Positions 9,401 to 14,390 of a stretch of DNA of 32,810 nucleotides are shown here, piece after piece (position 1 is the first letter of the stretch; each line of letters starts with the position of its first letter). The notes beneath the pieces were generated by a model that saw nothing but the letters and a program-made list of their open reading frames with translations, was not told the DNA's origin and did not search any database. The stretch is from an uncultured Succiniclasticum sp. Its GTDB lineage: Bacteria; Bacillota; Negativicutes; Acidaminococcales; Acidaminococcaceae. The position numbers and the translations under genes were made by a program. The stretch is from contig CADCHY010000013.1 in NCBI GenBank assembly GCA_902801365.1, forward strand, positions 1 to 32,810. The letters are read 5' to 3'.

Positions 9401-10010
9401 GCCGGAACGCTTTCACAGCTTCCCAGTCCAGCATGTCCGCATAATCTTTGTAATCAAATACTTCAATCTTCTGAATTTCATGGGATGTACGGAAACCGTC
9501 AAAGAAATTCAGGAAGGGAACGCGGCCTTTAATGGCGGCCATGTGGGCTACGCCGGTCAGGTCCATAACTTCCTGCACGCTGCCTTCCGCCAGCATGGCG
9601 AAACCGGTCTGACGGCAGGCCATTACGTCCTGATGATCGCCGAAGATGCTCAGGTTGCTGGTAGCCAGCGCACGGGCGGAAACGTTGAACACGCCCGGCA
9701 GCAGTTCGCCGGAAATTTTATACATATTAGGAATCATCAGCAGCAGACCCTGGGAAGCCGTGTAGGTAGCCGTCAGGGCGCCTGCCTGCAGCGAGCCGTG
9801 TACCGCGCCTGCAGCGCCGGCTTCAGACTGCATCTCCAACAGTTTTACCGTCTGTCCGAACAGATTCTTTTTGCCTGCGGAAGCCCATTCATCCACGTGT
9901 TCCGCCATAGGCGAAGACGGAGTGATGGGATAAATGCAGGCTGCGTCAATAAAAGCATAGGATGCATAAGCGGCGGCTTCGTTGCCGTCCATCGTTTTCA
10001 TGATTGCCAT
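6498..10010 (-). CDS. nifJ: Pyruvate:ferredoxin (flavodoxin) oxidoreductase, single-chain
   Basis: This cytoplasmic enzyme oxidises pyruvate plus CoA to acetyl-CoA, CO2 and reduced ferredoxin and is central to anaerobic fermentation. At 1170 residues it is full length for the one-chain form. The domain order is as in the family. The N-terminal pyrimidine-binding region has YPITPSSPMAEH near residue 28. Two 4Fe-4S motifs follow, CIQCNQCAFVCP near 690 and CQGCGNCAQICP near 743. The proximal cluster motif CSGCGET is near 808. The thiamine-diphosphate site GDGWSYDIGYGG is near 962, with DTEVYSNTGGQSSK after it. Start ATG at 10010 has AGGGG 9 bases upstream; an in-frame ATG three codons later is possible but worse placed. 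A promoter and a terminator bracket it as a single-gene transcript. Confidence 0.97.
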   Translation of the reverse strand: MAIMKTMDGNEAAAYASYAFIDAACIYPITPSSPMAEHVDEWASAGKKNLFGQTVKLLEMQSEAGAAGAVHGSLQAGALTATYTASQGLLLMIPNMYKISGELLPGVFNVSARALATSNLSIFGDHQDVMACRQTGFAMLAEGSVQEVMDLTGVAHMAAIKGRVPFLNFFDGFRTSHEIQKIEVFDYKDYADMLDWEAVKAFRQRGLNPDAPVMRGTAQNPDTYFQSREAVNKYYEAVPEIVEEYMAKVSKITGREYHLFNYYGPKDADQLIVVMGSGQETAIKTAELVNAAEGAKIGVLAVHLYRPFSVKHFLAAVPKTVKKVAVLDRTKEPGSLGEPLYQDVCSAFYQSDMKPVIVGGRFGLGSKEFTPTEMYAVIENLRQAAPKNGFTVGINDDVNNTSLTSSKILNATPKGTKGCKFWGLGSDGTVGANKSAIKIIGDHTDMYAQGYFAYDSKKSGGITVSHLRFGKEPIMEPYLIKDADYVAVHNQSYVYKYDIMSGLKEGGNFLLNCSWSPEELDEKLPAAVKQYIAKNKVNFYIIDAVKIAQSIGLGGRINMIMQSAFFKLADIIPLADAVKYLKDAVEASYGMKGQNVVDMNNAAIDKGIEAIVKIDVPAAWADAKDKVETKKTGNAFIDDILVPVNRQEGDKLPVSIMARHADGTFPVGTSAYEKRGIAINVPEWDVAKCIQCNQCAFVCPHAAIRPVLLNDAEAEKIGYPSKPAMGVKDGSKFAMVISPYDCQGCGNCAQICPAPGKALFMKPLDTQIDKAPAWDYAVNEVTEKPNPMKKNTVKGSQFEQPLLQFSGACSGCGETPYVKLVTQLFGDRMMVANATGCSSIWGASSPSMPYTVNKKGHGPAWANSLFEDNAEYGLGMFLGVEQSRDRVEELIDAALAAGKGSADLQAAMKDWKENKNVSEGTRERADKLAELLAKEAGADAALQEILDLKQFFIKRSHWIFGGDGWSYDIGYGGLDHVLASGKNVNVLVLDTEVYSNTGGQSSKATPTAAIAQFAASGKRTKKKDLGMMAISYGYVYVAQVSMGADKNQLVKALTEAEAYDGPSLIIAYCPCINHGLKAGMGCSQLEEKRAVACGYWATYRYNPDLKAQGKNPFILDSKEPTESFRDYLLGEVRFASLQKVRPQLAEELYKKTEADAMERIANYKKMAGKE

Positions 10011-10107
10011 AGATCGATTCCCCTTTTCATTAAACTCATCAATACATCATTCTGTTTTGTAATTTCTAACTAATATCATAATGAGCCATTATAATATTAT
10101 TCATCTT

Positions 10108-10136
10108 ATTATATCGTATCAACGACTCTTCCGCAA
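10108..10136 (-). promoter_or_regulatory. Promoter candidate for the pyruvate:ferredoxin oxidoreductase gene
   Basis: Minus strand: TTGCGG (10136-10131), 17-base spacer, perfect TATAAT (10113-10108). A second, overlapping pair (TTGATA/TAATAT) lies slightly downstream, so the exact start is uncertain. The leader is about 90 bases. Confidence 0.6.
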
Positions 10137-10162
10137 TGTAAAACTTGTTGTATTTTGTATTC

Positions 10163-10190
10163 TTACCAATCACAAATATTATGATATAAT
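10163..10190 (+). promoter_or_regulatory. Promoter candidate for the 10214 gene
   Basis: Plus strand: TTACCA (10163-10168), 16-base spacer, TATAAT (10185-10190), about 24 bases before the chosen TTG start. It is divergent from the oxidoreductase promoter. Confidence 0.6.
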
Positions 10191-10213
10191 ATTATCGAAA
10201 GAAGGTGATGTCT

Positions 10214-10705
10214 TTGAATATTTTACTTACACTGCTGAATGAAAAACTACAAGATCTGCTTCATGCGGAAGCGGAAGTTACCGAAAGCAAAGCGGAAACG
10301 CTGCTGACCTACGCAAACCCGTACGGCGGAAAACCGCTGCAGGTACTGTACCGGCCCGGTGAAGATTTTAAAGTGACCCTGAACAAAACGCCCCGCTATT
10401 ACCAGCAGGATTCCACAAAACGTCTGCTGGCCGATGTGGCCAATTACGCGGAAGGAAAAACTGTTTCCCTGGACTGCACGGACCACAACGGCGCCGAAAG
10501 CAGATCGGACCGCGTCGTCAACGCTGCCGACCTGGAAGGCATAGATTTGGACGCTATCATTGAACTGGCCGTCCGCGTCAGTCTGCTGGACAGCGTCGAA
10601 CTGAAAGACCTGCTGGCAAGCGGCGGCACGGTCAACGCGCATTTCTGGAACGCCAAAAAGGATTTCCGGTACCGGCAGATCGGGGACCGGCTGGAAAAAA
10701 TCTGA
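10214..10705 (+). CDS. Uncharacterised 163-residue cytoplasmic protein
   Basis: I do not recognise a family. The protein has no signal peptide or membrane segment. It is mixed alpha/beta by appearance, with a helical start (NILLTLLNEKLQDLLHAEAE) and an acidic C-terminal helix region. TTG at 10214 is the preferred start: GAAGG (10201-10205), continuing into TGAT as in the full anti-Shine-Dalgarno complement, lies 8 bases upstream. The in-frame GTG (10205) and ATG (10208) fall inside or directly beside that Shine-Dalgarno. It has its own promoter and shares a bidirectional terminator with the converging transporter gene. Codon use is like its neighbours, so it is probably a real lineage-specific gene. 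Confidence 0.8.
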   Translation: MNILLTLLNEKLQDLLHAEAEVTESKAETLLTYANPYGGKPLQVLYRPGEDFKVTLNKTPRYYQQDSTKRLLADVANYAEGKTVSLDCTDHNGAESRSDRVVNAADLEGIDLDAIIELAVRVSLLDSVELKDLLASGGTVNAHFWNAKKDFRYRQIGDRLEKI

Positions 10706-10783
10706 TCCAGTCTGTCCGGCTCTCTGTTGATCCGGTTTATGTCCGCAACGTTCAGTGCGTAAAACGCAACAGTAAAAAGCAAC

Positions 10784-10838
10784 AAAAAAAGCGCCTCTGC
10801 AAACAGGTAAACCCTGTCCGCAAAGGCGCGTTTTATTT
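10784..10838. terminator. Bidirectional terminator between converging genes
   Basis: A long hairpin with arms GCGCCT/AGGCGC (outer) and ACAGG/CCTGT (inner), spanning 10791-10829 with small internal loops. On plus it is followed by GTTTTATTT. On minus it is followed by a run of seven T, from AAAAAAA at 10784-10790. It serves both the 10214 gene and the transporter gene. Confidence 0.75.
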
Positions 10839-12002
10839 CATCCAGCCAAGCTTGTCCGCCAGGTACGCTCCCGTGCCCGCCGCAACCGAATTGAGCGCCG
10901 AACGGCAACCGTCCAGCAGCCACTCGAACATCAGCAGCGGAACCGCAGCACGCAGCGGCAGCCCCAGCATAAAAAGAAGAAACAGCACGCAGTACAGCCC
11001 GCTGCCCCGATACTTCATCCCCGCCAGCGAGAACAGCAGGATCCAGACAAAGAAACCGACGCCCGGAAGCGCGGATACCGGCATGCCAACGTAACGCGCC
11101 GCCAGCATACAGGCAATTCCCAGATACAGCACCGTGCCCGTTTTGCCCAGCAGTTTTCCGCAGCGCCAGGCCGTCCGGCCCGCTTCTCCTGCAATCCCCA
11201 TGCGCTGCAGACTGTGGAGAGCCTCCCCTTCCCCGGAGCCGGAAGAACAGGCGGTAAAGGCCTGCAGCAGGACCGGTTTGAAGTTGCGCAGGAAATGCGC
11301 CGGGCAGTCTTTGCCGCAGTGACGCAGCTGGTATCCGTAAACCAGCGTTCCATAAGCCGCGCAGCAGAAAGCCGTCACCAGGGCCAGTTTCACACCGGGC
11401 CACAGAACAGCCAGCCCCCGGATCCCGATCATGGGGCAAAGGAGGAAAAACAGACCCAAAGGCAGCAAACGCAGCAACAGGGTTCCCGCATAAGCAGACA
11501 CATCCCCCAGGGAACGGAACAGCCGGCGGGCTTCTTCTCCCTCCGGTCCGATTTTCACCGCGGCGGCACCGGTCAGCACCGACAGCAGCAGCGCCCATGG
11601 CACGATAGGCTGGAGCCAGCGCAGGCCGAAATCGGAAAAACCGGCAAAAACGGCCGGGATCTGTGCAGACCCGGCAATGCTTCCCGCCGCCAGACCAAGA
11701 ACCGCGGCGCCAATCACCGCAATGCTGTGGAAAAACCATAACCGTGCAGGCGACGAACCGTCAGATCGCAGCTGCAGCCGCTGCATCACGCCGGAAACAA
11801 GATTCAGAAAAACGATGGGAAGCGCCAGCAGGAACAACAGCTTCAGGTAGGCCATGCCCACCGAATACAGCATCACATACACGCCGCGCCCGGCGCCCGC
11901 GAGGTTAAGGATAAGACCCGCCAGAACGCTTATGATGAACGAAGCGATCATCAGAACCGTACTATTCAATTTTAGATTGACCGGTATTCCGTGAATCTGC
12001 AT
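10833..12002 (-). CDS. Divergent SDF-family (dicarboxylate/amino acid:cation symporter) membrane protein
   Basis: 389 residues with about eight hydrophobic segments. The overall pattern is that of the DAACS/SDF symporters (GltP/DctA type), but key motifs are altered. The hairpin-1 serine motif appears as AFTACSSGSGEGEAL, keeping SS but not the usual AATLP. The NMDGT motif of TM7 appears as GKTGT. The TM8 NVTGD appears as NSVAAGT, losing the aspartate. A GSGLYCVLF piece fits hairpin 2. Substrate and cation coupling may therefore differ from known members. Start ATG at 12002 has AGGAAGG 7 bases upstream. It lies downstream of tRNA-Leu and converges on the 10214 gene. Family membership is fairly sure; transport activity is not. 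Confidence 0.7.
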   Translation of the reverse strand: MQIHGIPVNLKLNSTVLMIASFIISVLAGLILNLAGAGRGVYVMLYSVGMAYLKLLFLLALPIVFLNLVSGVMQRLQLRSDGSSPARLWFFHSIAVIGAAVLGLAAGSIAGSAQIPAVFAGFSDFGLRWLQPIVPWALLLSVLTGAAAVKIGPEGEEARRLFRSLGDVSAYAGTLLLRLLPLGLFFLLCPMIGIRGLAVLWPGVKLALVTAFCCAAYGTLVYGYQLRHCGKDCPAHFLRNFKPVLLQAFTACSSGSGEGEALHSLQRMGIAGEAGRTAWRCGKLLGKTGTVLYLGIACMLAARYVGMPVSALPGVGFFVWILLFSLAGMKYRGSGLYCVLFLLFMLGLPLRAAVPLLMFEWLLDGCRSALNSVAAGTGAYLADKLGWMK

Positions 12003-12055
12003 GGTCCGCCCTTCCTGTTAACACAGCGCGATATAAAAAAACAGCGCCGTCCTGT

Positions 12056-12084
12056 AAAAAAGCCGGTTCCTTGCGGTTCCGGCT
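12056..12084 (-). terminator. Terminator after tRNA-Leu
   Basis: Minus strand: AGCCGG/CCGGCT stem with an internal A-A mismatch pair, inner CC/GG and a GCAA tetraloop, then TTTTT. It starts 17 bases past the tRNA CCA. Confidence 0.65.
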
Positions 12085-12100
12085 ATATAGTTCTAAAATA

Positions 12101-12184
12101 TGGTGCGGGCGACAGGACTTGAACCTGCATGGATAAACCGCCAGATCCTAAGTCTGGTGCGTCTGCCAATTCCGCCACGCCCGC
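12101..12184 (-). tRNA. tRNA-Leu (anticodon UAG)
   Basis: 84 bases with encoded CCA and the long variable arm expected for leucine. Acceptor GCGGGCG pairs with CGCCCGC. The anticodon loop CTTAGGA closed by CCAGA/TCTGG gives UAG. T-loop is TTCAAGT. The 5' end lies only 22 bases after the stop codon of the secreted-protein gene, with no obvious promoter between, so it may be cut from that mRNA. Confidence 0.96.
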
Positions 12185-12206
12185 AAAACATTTTCTAAAT
12201 GTATTG

Positions 12207-12737
12207 TCAGCTTTTCACTCTCATGGCTATGCTCATTACCTTGCGTTCGTTTGCGTCTTTCCCGCCACTCAATGCAAACTGCAAACTCCAGCCATCTGCT
12301 TCATAACCAACTATACAAGGGCCCTGATAGTTTTTATCATCCGTAGATATACGGTTATTGTTTATATCCAGACATTCATCAGGCTCTCCATACGCTTTTT
12401 TCAGTTCCGCGCCGGTAGAACCGGTTTTGATGCCGGCTTTTGTAGCAACCGTTATGTCGCCGTTAAGGGCTACGCTTAATACCTGCTTGTCACCGGCCGG
12501 CGCCGTATCTACCAGGAACCATGTCGCATTCCCTTCTTTAACGAAATAATATCTGGAATACTCGTTCGACTGCTCCTGACGCACCGGTTGTCCGTATTTC
12601 GCAATTACTTCAGCAAGGGGTTGCCCCAGGCGGATATTTCCAATCACAAAATCCTCTTTCGATACTGCAAAGCAAGTACCTGTCGCCATAATTGCCAGCA
12701 CGGTTACAACAGTCATTACTGATTTTTTGATATTCAT
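12207..12737 (-). CDS. Small secreted/periplasmic protein with signal peptide, function unknown
   Basis: 176 residues. The start has Lys residues, a hydrophobic stretch (VMTVVTVLAIMATGTCFA) and a likely signal-peptidase I site after CFA. A lipoprotein box is not convincing. The mature part has two related pieces built around G.PL.EVI.KYGQP and GSTGAELKKAYGEP, reminiscent of the small BamE/SmpA-like fold seen in many periplasmic proteins. That resemblance is only suggestive. Start ATG at 12737 has GGGAGG 8 bases upstream. A strong promoter lies at 12790-12818. tRNA-Leu follows after 22 bases without a visible terminator. Confidence 0.85.
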   Translation of the reverse strand: MNIKKSVMTVVTVLAIMATGTCFAVSKEDFVIGNIRLGQPLAEVIAKYGQPVRQEQSNEYSRYYFVKEGNATWFLVDTAPAGDKQVLSVALNGDITVATKAGIKTGSTGAELKKAYGEPDECLDINNNRISTDDKNYQGPCIVGYEADGWSLQFALSGGKDANERKVMSIAMRVKS

Positions 12738-12789
12738 GAGAACGGCCTCCCTATAAAATCCGGATGGCTTCTTACATTTGTGATACCTA

Positions 12790-12818
12790 ATTATACTATC
12801 CTTTTTGTTCTTCTTCAA
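12790..12818 (-). promoter_or_regulatory. Promoter of the small secreted protein gene
   Basis: Minus strand: TTGAAG (12818-12813), 17-base spacer, perfect TATAAT (12795-12790). Leader about 45 bases. It may also drive tRNA-Leu. Confidence 0.75.
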
Positions 12819-12885
12819 CAGTTTTCGCATTCATGTATTTGTTCTTCTTCCTCATATTGCGAACCCCTTACGCCTCGCACTGGTG

Positions 12886-12920
12886 TGAAAAAATAAAAAA
12901 CGCCCGCGTTAAGCAGGCGT
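12886..12920 (-). terminator. Terminator downstream of the ATPase gene
   Basis: Minus strand: ACGCC(TGC)/(GCG)GGCGT, an 8-bp stem with one G-U pair and a TTAAC loop, followed by TTTTTTATTTTT. It ends the transcript of the 13025-14170 gene, just beyond the repeated hairpin at 12931-12963. Confidence 0.75.
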
Positions 12921-12930
12921 AACGGAAGAA

Positions 12931-12963
12931 CCGCGCGTCGGATTTTAAAGTTCCGACACGCGG
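12931..12963. repeat. Repeated hairpin element, copy A
   Basis: CCGCG-C-GTCGGA (12931-12942), loop TTTTAAAGT, TCCGAC-A-CGCGG (12952-12963). The element matches copy B at 14314-14346 and keeps the same C/A mismatch. One T-A pair in A is a C-G pair in B, a compensatory change. Similarity continues about 20 bases further (CTTTGCG.ATTA...GATATT). It lies 62 bases after the ATPase stop in the direction of transcription. Confidence 0.75.
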
Positions 12964-13024
12964 CTTTGCGAATTATATGATATTCAGGTCGTTCAGGTGT
13001 TTTTATCCGGTTATTTTGGTCGTT

Positions 13025-14170
13025 TTATCTGGAAATATATTTTTCTTCCAGCAGAAAATCTTCGATGCCGATATACTGGATACCCTTCTCGTCCTGCCAG
13101 GGCTTTATATAGTCTTTCACGACAACAATCTTGCGGAAAGAATCCGGTATCCGTATCAAAGAGGCAATCTCCTGCTTCTTCTTAACCGGATCGTTGAAGA
13201 GGACATTTTCCATAAGGTGCGTTTCTTCCAACTGGCGGAACCCAAGGCGCGCATTCCGGAGACCCACATCGGAATAATAATATTTGACCGGCGTCCTGAT
13301 GTATTTTCGCCCCTTTACATCATAGCGTTCCGCCTTTTGAATCAGATATGCCTCAAGAAAATATTCTATATAGTTATCAATTGTATCAGGCGCCACCCGT
13401 ACATGCCTTTCGCTTGCAAACGTATTCGAGATACGGTTTGGATTGGTAAAAGACCCAATACCTGATGCCAACACGTTCAAGAGCGTTTCCAAAACTTCTG
13501 CATTATTTTTTATCTGATGCCGTTCAAGCACATCCCTGACGTATGTCCGGCTAAACAAATCCCGCAGGTAACGGCTCTTCTCTTCATGAGACTCCATTGT
13601 CCAGGCGAACGGCATTCCGCCATAGGTGTAGTACTCGCGCCTGACGCCACGTTTGTCCCCCGTATAGATTTCATATACTTCAGCAAAAGAGAGGGGATGG
13701 ACACGAATCTCGTCCCCGCGGTCGCGGAACTGGGTCAGTACGTCAGAAGAAAGCATCTTTGAATTGCTGCCGGTCACATAGATATCCGCATTCGGCAGTT
13801 TCATCAGCCCCAGCACTACATCTATGTAAGTCAGCTTTTCTTCCGGATTATCCACGTAAGGATTTTGTACTTCAGTGACGAACTGAATCTCATCAATAAA
13901 TATGTAATACCGTTTACTGTTGTCTGTCATCCGTTCTTTTACGGCTTTGTTGAGCGCAAACGGATTTCGATACTTCGCATTATCAATTTCATCCAATGCA
14001 AGACCAATAATCTGATCTTCACCAACCCCCGATTCCAAAAGATAATTCCGGTACAGATTAAAAAGCAAATAGGATTTCCCGCTCCGGCGCAAACCTGTGA
14101 TAACTTTGACCCGGCCATTGTCCTTTTTACGGATCAGTTGTTCCATGTATTGCCTTCTTGCATACTGCAT
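13025..14170 (-). CDS. AAA-family ATPase of the AAA_14/DUF4143 type, apparently lacking its C-terminal nuclease-like segment
   Basis: 381 residues. Walker A GLRRSGKS lies near residue 26-33 and Walker B YYIFIDEIQ near residue 90. A TGSNSKML sensor-like segment and a winged-helix/DUF4143 region follow (TYGGMPFAW; YIEYFLEAYLIQKAERYDVKGRKYI). In relatives, MENVLFN is followed by about 50 residues of a PD-(D/E)XK-like fold (RGY..V...., ...LEVDFVA..., YYIQ). Here MENVLFN runs directly into DPVKKKQEIASL and then the usual C-terminal tail DSFRKIVVVKDYIKPW, with the frame preserved. Start ATG at 14170 has AGGAGGG 8 bases upstream. Such ATPases are common accessory genes in anaerobes, and their substrate is not known. 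The missing segment is inferred from memory of the family. Confidence 0.85.
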   Translation of the reverse strand: MQYARRQYMEQLIRKKDNGRVKVITGLRRSGKSYLLFNLYRNYLLESGVGEDQIIGLALDEIDNAKYRNPFALNKAVKERMTDNSKRYYIFIDEIQFVTEVQNPYVDNPEEKLTYIDVVLGLMKLPNADIYVTGSNSKMLSSDVLTQFRDRGDEIRVHPLSFAEVYEIYTGDKRGVRREYYTYGGMPFAWTMESHEEKSRYLRDLFSRTYVRDVLERHQIKNNAEVLETLLNVLASGIGSFTNPNRISNTFASERHVRVAPDTIDNYIEYFLEAYLIQKAERYDVKGRKYIRTPVKYYYSDVGLRNARLGFRQLEETHLMENVLFNDPVKKKQEIASLIRIPDSFRKIVVVKDYIKPWQDEKGIQYIGIEDFLLEEKYISR

Positions 14171-14193
14171 GGATTGTTCCCTCCTGAAATTTT

Positions 14194-14207
14194 TGCGGAT
14201 ATCCGCA
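14194..14207. promoter_or_regulatory. Perfect 14-base palindrome in the ATPase gene leader
   Basis: TGCGGATATCCGCA, flanked by A/T runs, lies 24 bases upstream of the ATPase ATG. It could be an operator or a small hairpin. No T-run suitable for termination follows on the minus strand. Confidence 0.4.
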
Positions 14208-14313
14208 TTTTTTTCACGAAGCATGCAGAATGACTTTGCATCTGCCGGTAACACTGCAGTGCTCCATATGTCTGATGTACTTTTTAGCCTTTTTTTATCC
14301 GCAAAAACAACAA

Positions 14314-14346
14314 CCGCGCGCCGGATTTTAAAATTCCGGCACGCGG
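14314..14346. repeat. Repeated hairpin element, copy B
   Basis: CCGCG-C-GCCGGA (14314-14325), loop TTTTAAAAT, TCCGGC-A-CGCGG (14335-14346). It is in the same orientation as copy A at 12931. It sits 45 bases past the stop of the autotransporter gene, and on the minus strand is followed by the T-rich GGTTGTTGTTTTTG, so it may end that transcript. The two copies bracket the ATPase gene. Confidence 0.75.
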
Positions 14347-14390
14347 TTTTGCGTATTAAAAGATATTAATATTATACGGGTAACTGAATT

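Noticed and set aside
7440..10073. An 877-codon open frame on the plus strand opposite the pyruvate:ferredoxin oxidoreductase gene
   Set aside because: It is fully antisense to a gene with unmistakable family motifs, its translation is rich in His, Phe, Arg and Gln without any domain, and it has no Shine-Dalgarno. It is an artefact of codon bias.
10020..10200. A Rex-type redox operator before the pyruvate:ferredoxin oxidoreductase gene
   Set aside because: No TTGTGAA-N4-TTCACAA pattern or close variant is present; only promoter elements are seen.
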